A stretch of DNA of 37,318 bases from Saccoglossus kowalevskii (GCF_000003605.2 NW_003146281.1:392060-429377), one strand, 5' to 3'. Shown: positions 11,929 to 25,766, counted from the first letter of the stretch. Numbers and translations: made by a program. The notes: generated from the sequence alone by a model not told the origin.

Positions 11929-12545
11929 GAGTCACAATAAAGATTTCGAACGGCTTCGTAATTAGTAGTAGTTTCAAATTGAATTGCAAATATGTTATCA
12001 CGTTATCACGTTATTCAATTCTACCTCATATTAGGGGACATTTCAGCAATACCCTTATGAGAAATACATCTGCCGTTTTCATTGACCGTAGCTTCCTTTG
12101 CAGTTTCCGCTAAAAATGCATAGTTGATTCCATGTGAAATTAACAACAAACTCTCAATGAAAGCGACACGATATGTTGAATTTCAATTGAACATATAAAA
12201 TAAAAACATTCCACGCACATTTTGTTCGTTTCGGTGGTGCAGTCGGAATTGTGTACAACCCCATGACCTATATTGTCATTTTTAGTAATGATGAATTATA
12301 ACAGCAATACTTCTTAATATTATGCTTCAAAGTTGGTGTATTTTGAATTGAACACACTGGTACGTGCTTTAAATGAGATTACAAATACTTTGTTATTTTG
12401 TTGTTAAAATATGTTCACCAACAAATGAGAAATGCGCATAATTAAGAAGAGTTTGCCTCAACGAAGTAGTAAAAAATCGCATCATTCGTGAATTCTAAAA
12501 AATGAGCCATATTTTGTTAGGCAATATCATGAGATGTCTATTTAA

Positions 12546-12629
12546 CGACAGTGGTTGCCGTGACGAGTCGTGGTTGATATGTGAGTCCAACGCGACGTAC
12601 AACATAAATTGGTTATTTACATGAAATTC
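12546..12629 (+). repeat. Dispersed repeat fragment, copy 1
   Basis: About 85 bp resembling the stretch at 22756-22846, with shared blocks GATATG, GCGACGTA and TTATTTACATGAAATTC. It is probably a remnant of a dispersed element. Similarity stops at the right edge of both copies, right after TGAAATTC. Confidence 0.4.
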
Positions 12630-15600
12630 TGTGATGTAGTTCCATAGAAACAATGAAATTGCGATTTACCCCGTACTGATAAAGTTAGTCAAAATACTTT
12701 TTGTACTTAGAAGATTTATACATTAAAAACTTGTCTGGGTACCCCGAGTTATTTATTTTAATGGTCAGTCACTAGGCTAACTTTCCTGTATCCGCGCGCA
12801 AACTTCAATATTACAAAGATGTGAAACATTACCGATGGGAGACAACAATATTCCTGGAAACCGTTTTACTAATCTTTTAATGTCTTCTCACTTTTGACAA
12901 AAATACGATGACGAGCTGGCCCAACTGAACTACTTAACTGATGTGTACCACGCCCCACACCCATTACATCCACGCTGGGTTATCAACACGTGCAACTGTA
13001 CTTTTATGATGCATACCCATTTAATATTCGCAAGAACATACACACTATTATTCCATTATTTAATTTTTAATGGCACTGTTAAATTCGTACTAAGCGCGTT
13101 GTCATCACCTGCATGCGCATAACCCACAAAGTCTGTATTTATGAAATTGGTCTTATTAAGGTGCATATGTCTAATCCTGAAAACCATTGAAAATAAGAGT
13201 ATATATTTTATATTTAATATTATTATATTATCTAATTATTTTATTTAAGACGGCCCACAAATCTGTGTTCTGATTTGGATGTAATGACAGTCGCTGTATT
13301 CTATTTGTTCATACTTGTATTATCGAAAGAATATTGACGAAAATAAACAATTTAACTTTCATTTATTGCTTACTATATTCATAGCACTGTGGGTTTTTTT
13401 ATAAACCGACTGAAATTATTCATGTAGCCGTGAATGACAATTGCGCCGACGACATTGACAATGTACAATGTGAAATATTGAATATATAAAAATACTATGA
13501 CAACTAAGATTTACCAACAATTGTCTTGGCATTGGTGAAATAGTAATAATTCGTGAACAAATAAAAAATAAACGAATATCCGAAAATATGAAATATTAAA
13601 AAACTATGTTTTTATTGAGAAATCTGAGATGAGACTGGGGACGGGACAGCTGAAATGTTGAAATATAATTTATACATGCACTATGAATATGAGATAACCG
13701 CGGAAATGAACGCACTTTTAATGACATTTTGGGAGGTGAATTTCAATGAAAATAGATCGATTCGCACGTGATTGTCGAGCACCGTCCATTGTCATCACCA
13801 GGACAACGACACGTGATGAGCACCTGCAGCGCTTTGAGTGACATATACGTCCATTTTGTATTATGACAATGAATAAATATACGATAATTGACAAAAACAG
13901 TCTTTTTCAAGAAAATACCATGCATTTAAAAACAAAAAATGATGTTTTACATGCATGTGTCGGCTTGCGATGCGTACCCGTGTGATCGTATCAGAACCCA
14001 TTGCGAGCACGTGACACATGTCGCTGATGACGCTTGACTTCTGAACAACAAAGTGATTCTGTAGTGTACCCATTTATAAATGACGGTGTAAACTACCGCA
14101 GCTTTTTTCAGTTTTCTAAGTAATTTTTTTACGCTATAACAAATTAAAACAAATAAATGAGGAATCTCAGAAACAAGTTTACGCAGTTATTTATGAATAG
14201 ACCAGAGTAAAGGCGGAAAAGCGACATATTTGTTTTAATTTTAGTGATGGTACATTATATTATTATATTTGTGAGGACATTTTAAATACATAAAACGTAA
14301 ACATAGTGCTGGTCGTTAAATCAAGTTGGTAGCCAGGGACCTTAATCAGATGACGATATTATAGAAGCTGCGATATCAGAACTATGCTCAGAATTCTACT
14401 TTTTTTGATGTTTCATAGTAGTAAAATGTTGGAATGGAAACGATTTTGTCATGGAACCCAATCTATCCATCTTCCGTCTCATCATTATTACGGGTATTTA
14501 ATTAATTTATCAGAAGCCTATATTGACTTTATTTTCATCTTTAATTTGGATGAGGTTATGGTTATGGCACGTGTTTATATTTGGAATTATTCCCAATGTT
14601 AGTTAGAGGGCGCTATTGTTAAAAAATGTGTCTCCAGGCCGGGCGAGAAGGTCCCGTAGAACTTTGGAACTTTCTGTCCAAACTGACAACGAGGCTGATA
14701 TCTTCGTATTGTGTTGAGATGCAAACGCTTTATTTACAGCCCAAGCCATTATCCGGTGAGTGTACCGGCATACCTAGTCCGGGAAGTTATAATCCATACG
14801 GTGCATAAGTTTCAACAAAGACATCATATAGTAATATGTACGGATTAATCGCAAAGTGCTCATGAAATGGCACGTAAATCGCCGTGATAATTCACATCGA
14901 TGTTTTTCATCATTGAAGTGATTTTAACGGTAACTTATTGCGTCTGTAAACTTCATTTGTCAGATCACCTCCACGCCAATAAACTGCCTGCATGAGTTTA
15001 CATAGTAGATTCCTAAGCGGAATGGCAACGAGTCATTATACAGGGGGAATAAGTTTTCTACAAAAACGTTTCACTAGAAATAGCTACGTGAGTTGGTGGT
15101 AACAAACAAAAACAAAGACTTACTTCATTAGCAGAGCGGGTCATTTTTTAGGTGAAATATTTAGCTGGTACGTGTATGATGGTAGTCCGTCTGAGTAATG
15201 AAATCATCAAGGTATGTTGGATGTATTAAATCGTAATCATCTACTGAGTCACCTTAATAAACTGCCCAGACAATCAGAAACGAAGGTCAATGACCGGTAC
15301 TTCTGTTTTATTCTCCACTGTCTTCCTGTGCTACACGCATGCGTGGGTGTTCTCACTGTGCGTTGATGTGTCATTTCAGGCACACGAATTGCGCCCTCAT
15401 TTGCCGAAATTTGTTTTAAGTTCTACAATCTCGTCGACTTTGGCTCTCCTGGGTCAATTATATATCTGGCATTTTGTGTAGTTAGACAAAAAGATGGTGT
15501 GTTTGATTTGAAGGTTTGCGTGGGCGGTGTAGCACTAAGCCCGGCAGCTAACTCGCCAGTCTGGAGTCAGTTGCGGTTGGAAACCCAATGTTGGGGGCCA

Positions 15601-17280
15601 TTGTCTCCTAATGTCTCTTCGAATTACTAGCAACAGGCATATTCCGATCACTGATTAACCATTAAATGATATTAAAGAAGAATAAACAAACTTTGCCTTG
15701 TCTGATGCCAGAAAATAACTTTTTATGACGCAGCCAAATGTAGTTTAATGTCGATATTAAATTGATACCAAGGTAACAGTCCGAGTACTCGTAACTTATA
15801 ACATTCATGGCGAATGAAACCAGCGCACACCAGTGACCATGCCATAAACAATGACGTCACAGGGTGTGGCGAACATTGAAGTACTGTTTTCTATCATGAG
15901 TTTGTTTTTACTGATACTGAAATAAAAGGTTAAAACTGTCGATCATATCGAAAAAAAGTAACTGTTACTGACGATAAATTAATATCCTCAGCATAGTCCT
16001 TCAGTTTAAGTAACACTGGCATTTCAGATAGCCGTTCCTATTAACTGTATTCATGCTTGAACCTCATGTGAATCAGTCGGTATAAAAACAGATTGTTAAT
16101 AGCCGATGGTAGTTGGAAAACATTGATTCCATTCTTATAAACTTCAAGTTATCAAGGGGTGCTCAACTGTGACCAGGCGCTTTACGCATAGCGATCAGTT
16201 CGTCCCAGGCTACACGAAGCGGTAGCCGACTATGACCGATGCAGTACGGTAACATTTGCGATAGACACGGGAAACATGGCTTAAAACGAAATATTCAAAT
16301 CCAATCACATATTGAGATATCACCCATTCGGAATATTGAACACAGCGCAGAAGTAAGCTATGGGGGAAGTTGAAGGACTTTCAGACTGAAAAATAGCGAC
16401 GAACAAGCGAAAACGTTAAAATCGAATCGGATAGGGGAAAGCAAGATGGCGGCACTGTCACTGCTTTGTAAGAATTCGTTGCCATGAAATGTGGAAAACA
16501 AGTTCCAGATCAATGACGACATCGTCCACCGTGCTGATTGCAACAAAATCAATCTCAATTCTTTTTGTTATGTTTTTCCTTCAACTACCAATAACAACTA
16601 CTCGTATGAGTCAGGTTGAATAAAGCAAACCGGGGAAACCAACTAGTCACCAGTTCACAACAAGTCGATGACACGTACATTGTGAAGTACATTCAATGAG
16701 TAGACGGTAATACTGTGCGGCGCAAATTAAAAGAGGTTAAGATCCAGTCACAACAACGTATTTAAGTTTTGAGCTCAAATTTTGTTCCCGCTCAAAATTG
16801 AGTAAATTTGTTCAAATTTTCTGTGAATTTCACTGAATTCATTATTAATTTTGGACCAAACAGGCCTAATGTGACATTGCTTATAGTTTTTGATAAAAAA
16901 AAATATAAATTTTCGTCAACATTGTCTGTGTAAAAGAGCAGACTATAAAGTAAACTATTGTATGGATGATGACTGCAGTTCAATTTCAGCTCTCAAAGTG
17001 TTAACATTATTTTGACGATTCTGAGTTTGACCTTCCTCAAATTGGCAAAGTGGCATAAGCCACGTCAAAGTTTGTTGCTGTATTGCTATGGAAAGAAAGT
17101 TTTTTTTCAAATATAAACTTACACTGACATCAAAATAACAACTTATTGACGAAATGTCATCGTCGGGAAGTTAATGTGTGCTTCCGTGTTTTTCACAGAC
17201 TCAGTGCAAATGCACTGCGCATTTGTGCGTTTGTGGTCGAACATGGCGCCTCTGAACAGAAACGTCATTTGGTGTAGTTT

Positions 17281-17450
17281 GGCAGTCCAGTTTCGCTGTC
17301 CAGTTTGGCAGTCCAGTTTGGCAATCCAGTTTGGCAGTCCAGTTTGGCTGTCCAGTTTGGCAGTCCAGTTTGGCAGTCCAGTTTGGCAGTCCAGTTTCGC
17401 TGTCCAGTTTGGCAGTCCAGTTAGGCAGTCCAGTTTTGTCGGTCTAGTTT
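17281..17450 (+). repeat. 13-bp minisatellite GGCAGTCCAGTTT, 13 copies
   Basis: Thirteen head-to-tail copies of GGCAGTCCAGTTT with few substitutions; the CGCTGTCCAGTTT variant occurs at copies 2 and 10, and the last copy is a diverged 14-mer. Because 13 is not a multiple of three, the frame returns every 39 bp, which gives an apparent Gln/Ser/Phe-rich 13-residue peptide repeat on the plus strand. Confidence 0.95.
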
Positions 17451-17796
17451 AGCCTCTCGGGCTTCGTAGAGGTTATGTAAAATACAGGATACCTTGCATG
17501 CATCACAACGTACACCACTAAATTATATAATCTTTAACAATTATTATTAATAGTTTATGTAAAACTGTGTTCCTTGTTGGGATATGCTAACATACTCATA
17601 AATGTTTTTATTTTCATCCGTAGCGTATTATTTGAAAGATATATCTATATTGTGTAATTTATTGATATAGAATTGACTGGAATAATTTCAAGTTAAGATT
17701 GCCAGTCTGATAGCAATGTTGAGACCATAGCTCTGTATTTAATAGGCTGTATAGGAATGATTTAATTCGTATTTCGTTATTATATTTTTACGGTGA

Positions 17797-18610
17797 AGAA
17801 TTAGATTATTATTAGCATTGCTTTATTTTGTATAAATTTTGCTGGACAGATGCTGAAAAAAACATTGCTGTTGAAACCTTGGTATAGAGTGCATCGATAA
17901 TAAGGATTATTGCGACTAGAAGCAACACATGGACTTTGAAGAAGTTATGCTCCTCGGTTGACAGGAAAAATTGTTAAAAACGTTCTCAAATGTTCATCAA
18001 CTAATACAAAATATATCCAATATCATTTTGGTAACAACTACCCTGAACTCGTGCGTCATTGAAATTACCGCCATAAGGAACGATGCTCCGCCGATGTGTG
18101 ATAACGTGGAAAACTCGATCTTACGAGTGTCTCTTATTTTTAATTGAAATGTATCAGTTAGCATCTTTAATGCCTCTTCATAAGATAGTGACATTTGTCC
18201 TGTTTTCTGGGCACTGGTTACTGGTGGGTTGAATTTGACATTGACTATTTAAAAAGCTGTCGAAATCTTGTTTAATCTGCATCTCGTGGTAAACCAAATT
18301 GACACTGCTACAAACTTGAGTTCATCGACATTTAGCTGATTAATTTCAAAAAAATATTTCTAATTATTACATTATTAATAAACCGTGGCTTTTATTTTAG
18401 TATTAAACCGCAAACAAGTCTGTGTAAAACTGAATTCCGGACATCGCTCTAGACGCTGATACGGCGAGACTCCGAGTCGATGCTCAGCCTCGCCGCTGAT
18501 GATTAAGCTCGCAACACGCAATAATCTTTATCAATAACACACTTTCTCATAATTTTCTGTAGTTTATCTAATTACCATAAATTTGTCAAAGACGTTCACT
18601 TCTTTCTTTT
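17797..18610. repeat. Tandem segmental duplication, copy A (~814 bp)
   Basis: This segment is repeated in the same orientation starting 856 bp further on. Matching landmarks include AGAATTAGATTATTA, GCTGGACAGATGCTG, GTGCATCGATAAT, AACCGCAAACAAGTCTGTGT and TTTGTCAAAGACGTTCAC. Flanks of each copy differ by indels and many substitutions, while about 250 bp around 17970-18210 are nearly identical. Copy A has an extra ~32-bp stretch near 17930-17961. On the minus strand it includes a 65-codon open frame (18194-17997) that I do not recognise. Confidence 0.92.
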
Positions 18611-18652
18611 GCAAGTGGCGTTAGTTAAACAGTTATTATATAGCTGCTGTAA

Positions 18653-19490
18653 AGAATTAGATTATTAGAATTGTTTCTTTTTAAGTCAATTTGGCTGGAC
18701 AGATGCTGTAAGGAAAACATTGCTGTTGAAATCTTGGTAGAGTGCATCGATAATATGGATTATTGCGACTTGAGATAACACGTGACAGGAAAAATTGTTA
18801 AAAACGTTCTCAAATGTTCATCAACTAATACAAAATATATCCAATATCATTTTGGTAACAACTACCCTGAACTCGTGCGTCATTGAAATTACCGCCATAG
18901 GGAACGATGCTCCGCCGATGTGTGATAACGTGGAAAACTCGATCTTACGAGTGTCACCTATTTTTAATTGAAATGTATCAGTTAGCATCTTTAAGGCCTC
19001 GTCATAAGATAGTGACGTTTGTCCCGTTTTCTGCATGGACACTTGTAACTGTTATTTCCGGTTACGTGTGACATTCAATGTGCACATGACATTGACATTT
19101 TAAAAAGTAGTCAAAATCGTGTTTTATCTACATCCCGGGTAAACCGGACTGGCACTGTTACAATCTTAAGTTCATCGACATTTAGCTGACTAATTTCAGA
19201 AGACGTGGAGTAAAAAAGTGTGAAATTGAGGGAATTGACAATGTGAATATTAATGAGTAGTATATCGCGACGTCATGATGTTTAATTTAGTTTTAAACCG
19301 CAAACAAGTCTGTGTAAATTCCGGGCATCGCGAGTCTCGACGCGGATACAGCGAGACTCGATGCTCAGCCTCGCCGCTGATGATCAAGTCTGCAACACGC
19401 AATAGTATATACTAATAACACACGTTCTCATAATTTTGCGTAGCTCATCTAATTACCCTAAATTTGTCAAAGACGTTCACATCTTGGTTT
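18653..19490. repeat. Tandem segmental duplication, copy B (~838 bp)
   Basis: Second copy of the duplicated segment, directly after copy A. The minus-strand open frame at 19042-18821 matches that of copy A with about five substitutions, of which at least three change the amino acid, and both end at the same TAG. The ATG used in copy A is ACG here, so no common start codon exists. High identity begins just after a CAG on the minus strand, which could be a splice acceptor, but no polypyrimidine tract supports it. Confidence 0.92.
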
Positions 19491-19639
19491 TACGAGTACT
19501 GTTAGATTACACGACGAACTAACTGTGTTATTCTCGAAAAAAAAAACATAAACTGCAAGGGTGAGTACGTGGTTATTACAAGATTATATTTACTCACGTA
19601 AATAAAAAAAATTAGTAAGTTTGTCTATCATGATTTTGT

Positions 19640-19935
19640 TCAATTCAATAAGTTTATCCGTTTACCGTTTAAGTTTGTAATTTGGTAATTTATAGTTGAA
19701 TTTATAGTTTGCCAGGTTTCTGTTGGATTTAGTAACTTTGTCACTCACGGTTGAAAGTAATAACTTTGACAGCTTACGGTCGAAATTATTAAATTGTTTG
19801 TTTACGGGTTCTATTTGTTAATTTTCAGTTGAATTTATAATTTCGCCCCTTCACGAATAAATTAAGCAGCTTTGCATGTTTACAAACAAATTTCGTAACT
19901 TTGTCCGTTTACGGTTGAAGTTCGTGATTTTATTT
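19640..19935 (+). repeat. Diverged repeats of an AACTTTGTCCGTTTACGG-like unit
   Basis: Loose repeats of TTTATCCGTTTACCGTTTAA, TAACTTTGTCACTCACGGTT, AACTTTGACAGCTTACGGTC and AACTTTGTCCGTTTACGGTT, interspersed with AATTTATAGTT blocks. Spacing is irregular. It looks like an old, decayed tandem array right of the segmental duplication. Confidence 0.5.
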
Positions 19936-21850
19936 TTCTGTTCAGCACATCTATAACGCGTTCTTCAGTATGAAGTCACGTGGTTACATTTATAAAAGTC
20001 AGTATTCTACTTGAATCCCCTATTATTGATTGAAATGTGATCTATTTACCTGCTGATCGGATCACCCACATAGTACAGTGCAAATAACTACCAGGTATGT
20101 GAAATACACTACAATACAACATGTAATTATCGATGATGTGCATTTCCGAGTCCCCCTCCTGATAGTAATATAAAGAGATTCAGATAACCCCAATTTGAGG
20201 CCACACACTGTGAAGCGGGGGCAAGTGAACCACCCGAATCACATTAAGTTCAAAGTCTGCTAAAATATGAAAATACTCCTATTTTAGCATTATTAAACGC
20301 ATAATGCGTACTTTAAACCACATCTGAATCGACGTATTGCAATATGTTAAGCTGTAATTACCAACTTGAATGTAACGGACACACGTGGCAAAACAACATC
20401 AATTTATTATTTTGTTTCTAAATTTCTATTAAACAAAACGAAAATCAAATTTGTAATTTGTTTTCAAAATGCTGCTAAACAAACACGAACCACAAAATTA
20501 GTCATGTTCACAGCATACTGTGTATTTGAAAACACAACAGGAAATATTGCCATTCAGTCTACAAACTTGAATCATCCATCGGTTTGTACTCTAATTATAA
20601 TATGTGATTCAATGTTTACAAAATATGTCTGGATTATAAATATTTTCATGAATTTATTACGCTTCACAGTTCCCTTCTAGGCGCCAATTTACTTTTGTTT
20701 TAAATCTCAAACAACCAAACCGTCAGTGAGCGAGTTGATATACACCATTATAATCAGACAGAATTTGATTGGTCCGGTCGCAAAGAACATCACGAATGTA
20801 TTTTACAATTTTCGCGATCTCCGACTGCCAATAAAAGTTACAAGTAATCTCTATCAGAATCCTAATCATAATATCTAAATGCCCATTTCATTGTAAGTAG
20901 TCAAAAGAAACGCGCGAAAGGCAAACAAAAACAATTATTGTATATTTCTTACTAAAAATGTTATGCGAACAAAAGTTGATATTTTAATTTCATGCTTGGT
21001 GCTAAAACAGCCCAAGAACAACACAAATCTGTTTACGACAAGAATATAGACCCGTTGTCGACAACAGTTATTGACGGGTTGTTTTTTGCAGAACAAAAGA
21101 TTATCAAAGAAATTAACCAGATGAACCATTAAATAAAATGTTTTTTTCTCACATAATCCATGTTAATTTCAAGCGTTAAGTAAGCAGTGCATTCCGTTAA
21201 TTAACGTCTAATTTACTATCCCGTTTATGTAGTTAAAAAGCACAACAGGAAGTAACATGGACAGTGTCCAGAACGCGACACGGTCGACAGTATAATTGGC
21301 GACCTTCTTCTGCAGGTCTATGGTATACAGTAATGTTTGAACACCCTGAATATAAGACTTGAATAACTCACTGGTAAGGCGTCGCAGATGTCCCTGCTTA
21401 GATCCATGTCAAGTCAAAACAAATAATTGTATTTTCCACACACTCCAATCAAAGAACGTGCCGACTGTTCTGTTTCCTACACTGTAGTAAAAGTCCTCGA
21501 ATATAGTCCGTATATGGAGAGGGTTTTCAGTAAGACAAAAAATAGGTCCAAAGATAGCGATTAACCAATGAATGAAGCGATGGGTGGCGGTCAAATAACT
21601 TAGCATAAAAAACAGACAATTTGGCGTGGGTGGGGGTTATAGACGGTGTATTTGGACTCGCTTAGTGACTTAGAATCGGATACGGGGCAAGGGTGCAACT
21701 TGAGTCATTGTAAACTTGTCACAAGCTTCATGTACGGTATAGTGTGTCCAAGAAAACGATGAACTCCATTCATCTTTCAGTAAATACCGTGTCGGCCGCC
21801 AATGGTACCGGTGGCAGCGACATCAGCGATCGTTCCGCCTTTCGTGACCA

Positions 21851-22306
21851 TGTCGACCAACACGATGTTTTGCAAGCATTGCGCGGTGTCGCGTTTTTCC
21901 TATCGACCAACAAGTGCACGGTGTCTTGCAAGCATTGCGCGGTGTCGCGTTTTTCCTGTCGACCAACAAGTGCACGGTGTCTTGCAAGCATTGCGCGGTG
22001 TCGCGTTTTTCCTGTCAACCAACAAGTGCACGGTGTCTTGCAAGCATTGCGCGGTGTCGCGTTTTTCCTATCGACCAACAAGTGCACGATGTTTTGCCTG
22101 CATTGCGCGGTGTCGCGTTTTTCCTGTCAACCAACAAGTGCACGGTGTCTTGCAAGCATTGCGCGGTGTCGCGTTTTTCCTATCGACCAACAAGTGCACG
22201 ATGTTTTGCCTGCATTGCGCGGTGTCGCGTTTTTCCTGTCGACCAACAAGTACACGGTGTCTTGCAAGCATTGCACGGTGTCGCGCTTCCAGTGACCGCC
22301 AACAAA
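21851..22306 (+). repeat. 56-bp minisatellite, 8 copies
   Basis: Eight copies, with GCGCGGTGTCGCG starting at 21881 and then every 56 bp up to 22273. The first copy is 50 bp and the last is diverged at its end. Two variants alternate: ACGATGTTTTGCCTGC and ACGGTGTCTTGCAAGC; copies 4-5 and 6-7 are the same dimer, so a 112-bp block was duplicated. The unit has no stop codon in several frames, which gives overlapping open frames of 154-203 codons on the plus strand and 87-105 on the minus strand. These are best read as products of the repeat. It is much more GC-rich than the surrounding intron. Confidence 0.96.
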
Positions 22307-22512
22307 AGCTACACTGGGTCGATAACTTCACCGTTTTTAATTACGGAAAGAGTAACACGGAAGAAGCAAGGATTATAACGCCGCTGATTCAACTCAGAAA
22401 TATTTATCAGTGAAAGATATCCTTTATTCGTCTAGCGCAACATGTGGTCCACACCAGTGTACTTACGACAAGAACTGAAATTACCTGAGTTCACAAACTT
22501 GCCTACAAATGT

Positions 22513-22610
22513 ATGTTCACTGCTATCAATTTCCGTGATTTTATATTTTGATACGAAATTTTGAGAAAATCACTGAGTGGAATGTTCACTGCTACTAAAT
22601 TGCCATGACT
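22513..22610 (+). repeat. Imperfect direct repeat, 69 bp apart
   Basis: ATGTTCACTGCTATCAATTT at 22513 recurs as ATGTTCACTGCTACTAAATT at 22582, each followed by a CCRTGAYTT-like block. Two copies only; no function is evident. Confidence 0.6.
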
Positions 22611-22755
22611 TGCGAGACTCGGAAACATTTGTATATCACGAGATTAAAGCGAAACAGTAGAGCGAAAGTCGTATAGACAATTTACAATATATATCAATAT
22701 AGATGCCACAGTCTCCGCCTTAAAATGAAATTAATGGCCTTCGATATTTTAAAGG

Positions 22756-22846
22756 GCGGCAGTCGTCGTGCCGCGTCCTGTTCGATATGGGACTCATAGC
22801 GACGTATACAACGCGTGTAAAATACATTGTTTATTTACATGAAATT
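22756..22846 (+). repeat. Dispersed repeat fragment, copy 2
   Basis: This is the partner of the fragment at 12546-12629, with shared GCGACGTA and TTTATTTACATGAAATTC and an internal insertion of about 6 bp. Probably a diverged dispersed element. Confidence 0.4.
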
Positions 22847-24521
22847 CGAACACGCGCTGCGCGACAGCCACCGCGCTTTAAATAACTGAATAAAAGTAGA
22901 TATCATATTATAAACTTTATTTATATGAGACTTGCCCAGTCCACGTGTACGATTATTGACACCATGTATTGTCTTTGTACCAAATTTGCACAAGATTAGT
23001 GAAATTGCAATTCCATGAGAAATTGATAGAACACATAAATTTTGAACAAATCGTGAAATTGAGAACCACGTGCACGAGTTACCCACTAGGTACAACACCA
23101 AGTTTCAGTGGTTTGGTGACAACAATGGCCAACGAGCCGCGCACAGAATATCGAAACGAAAAAAAAAATAATATCAGTGTGCATTGTTTTTGTATCTGCT
23201 TTGGACAGAATCGATCAAGGTATTGAGAGAAATGGTCGAGAACACATGAAAATAAAACTACCATGGTCGCTTGTCAGCCATATTGAATCACAAGTAACCC
23301 ACCAAGGAATACCCGAGAAATCCGGTCGATATTACCTACCCCGCCCACCGTATTCGAGTAGATTCAACCAATCCTACAAATCCGTTCACTAAACATACTA
23401 TGATACACACATACATACAATGTTGAATGTATAATAACTATACCGATATACAATGATACTTTGCAATTAGACGAACGTCGTGAGGATTCGCATATCCTCG
23501 GGGCGGAACAAAACGTTCCACGTTACTAAGACGCGCACCACTGGGCTCTGCGCGCGCTGCCGGGGAACGCCGAGCGAAGAGCCGGTAAAAATTCGAGAAA
23601 ACAACAGGAACTCATCTCTGAAGTAATCCTGAACAATCAAATTTATATGCGTTACATACGCAGGGATAATCTTGTTACACTGTTCAGGGGAGTCTCAACA
23701 ACCATCCCAAAGTACAGTTTTCTGAGAGTTTTCGGCCTTTGTTTTCTCCGTGATGGTTGCCATGCGGTGAAAATGCCCGGATGTCCGCCCCGAGAATTGC
23801 GCCAAACTCCAATTATTTAATAGTAAGAGAAAGTAACCGTTGTCATTCCCACGGTCATCGAGGACAGTCGGGAATGTAATAAATGCGATAATTACAACGG
23901 AAAACTATAGAAAAGATGTGGTTAACTACGAAGCCAACACGTCGCTACATACTAAATAAATGACGGGGAATACAATCCGTGAGTTTTTTTTACACCTAAT
24001 GTGTTATTTCTACATCATCAATGCAACTACTTGGCTAGTATATAAACACCCGCCACAAAACGCGACAAACGCGGTCGATCACCGACAAACAACAGCACAA
24101 AGAGTCTTGTTTTCACGCATGTCTGCACCTAGTTTGTCGTAAAACGCCATGCAAATTGAATTAACTACAGCAAAGCGATCAACTCAGTGTTTTATTGTAA
24201 CGACGTTGAACAAAGAGCCATATGTCTGATGACCCAGTTCCAGCAATGATGTCTCCCAATGCTACTATAAAATCATGTCTGTATGTCTATTTGACTGTCT
24301 ACTATGGTGGTCCTAGCATCTCCTCCCTTTAATGCACTTTAAAACGGTAAAATATTGCACCAAATCTCAAAGTATTCACGCTGCATTATTGGTTAGTCTC
24401 GCGTGAACCTCGAAAGTTTGGCTTGCAGTAATAAGTTTTTAAAAAGCAGTTTTACCAATGTTTCACGCCAATGTTTTATATAAGGATATTTTTTCTGAGG
24501 ATATAAAAAAAATCACTTAAA

Positions 24522-24556
24522 AATATATATATACATGTATATATATATATATATAT
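24522..24556. repeat. (AT)n tract with palindromic centre
   Basis: An AT dinucleotide run interrupted once by ATACATGTAT, so that the tract is self-complementary around ACATGT. It is likely to form a cruciform or hairpin but is otherwise a simple repeat. Confidence 0.9.
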
Positions 24557-25766
24557 CAGAAGATATCACTGGAATAGCTGCAGAAATATATGTTTTGGTT
24601 TCGTTATATGAAATGATTGTTGAGTAAAGAAAGATTGCAGCCACTCAATAATACAAAGCAGTCGACCGGATGTTCGGTCTTCCACTGACACCAGTTTTAA
24701 AATGCAACGGCTAGAAACAGTGCAGATTCGTTCGAAATATTAATGAAAAGTTTCAAAATTTGTTCAGTGATGATTATAAATATCATTTTTTTTAGGAGTA
24801 TTGGTATTAGATTAATTATAATAAGTTTGAAACACAGCACAAACGAATTGTTGCTTCATTGAATTACTGACCTGTGTGCCGAGCTGTCGTTCGTGTTGTG
24901 ATGGCAAATGTTCTAAAAAATACTATTTTTTCACACCTTGGTGCGATGAACAGTTTACGTTCCTTTGGCGCCAATAAAGTACCTGGCAACTTTTTACAGG
25001 ATTCTTAAGAAGTTAAAGAGCAGGGTTGTAGCATTACCTCTGACTTGGCGTGGTGATCCTAGTATTCAACTGATCTAATTCTTCACCAAGGTTTTTTTTT
25101 TTACAAATGCCTTATGTTCGATAATCACTCAATCCGGGACGTCGCTTTATCAGAAAACGTCGATAATGTATAAAGTAACGCATCCACGTCTCAAAAACGG
25201 TGCACAATTCGGGTATACACTGAGATTATAGGGACCACAAAATGAATAATTATATTTGTTTTAGTGATATTAGTTATATTACGTCATATCCTTACAGATT
25301 TGGCATATAAGACCAGAAATGACAATAAAGTAAGTTATATCATCGCCTATTGTAATTGAGTGACGTCATAACTTCCATAACCGTAAAGACAGAAAACTCG
25401 CACTATCGCACTTGATTTTTTTATTCTGAGGTGATAAAATTGAATTCTATTTTGTTTAAATCACAATTCACGAGAATTTAATTAACCTATGACTATAAGA
25501 CAGTTGACAATTCTCAACATCGTTCGAACACAGCTTCAAGTAACCATGGCAACTCGGTAGGAAACGATTATACGAGGATACAGTGGACATTGATCGCGTA
25601 GTGTATTTAGTAGGGCACAGACAAATAGAAATACTTCGCTGGTCAATTCCAAAATTGATGCGCGCGCGTTATTTCTTTTATGTGATTCGGGGGAAAAAAT
25701 TAAAAAAGGACATGGTGCACACAATAACCGAAGCGCGCGATGACCAAAAACAGGAATGGTACTTAC

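Larger units (their letters stand above)
7130..25766 (-). other. Intron 1 of erg, 18,637 bp
   Basis: The intron runs from the GTAAGT donor at 25766 to the TTTCAG acceptor at 7130. It contains the candidate internal promoter and exon, and many tandem repeats listed separately. The stretches 11080-17280, 19940-21850 and 22860-25760 show no recognisable gene; open frames there are under about 110 codons and resemble nothing I know. Intron extent depends on the first coding exon being correct. Confidence 0.72.

Noticed and set aside
15118-15144. Another 7-codon open frame, MTRSANE, in phase 0 with a GTAAGT donor on the minus strand, as a further erg first exon
   Set aside because: No convincing promoter motifs upstream, and such short frames before GTAAGT are expected a few times by chance in 18.6 kb. 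The QTVPD exon explains the gene better.
21744-22413. Cys-rich proteins of 154-203 residues in three plus-strand frames
   Set aside because: All three come from the same 56-bp repeat read in rotating frames; at most one could be real and none has a recognisable domain.
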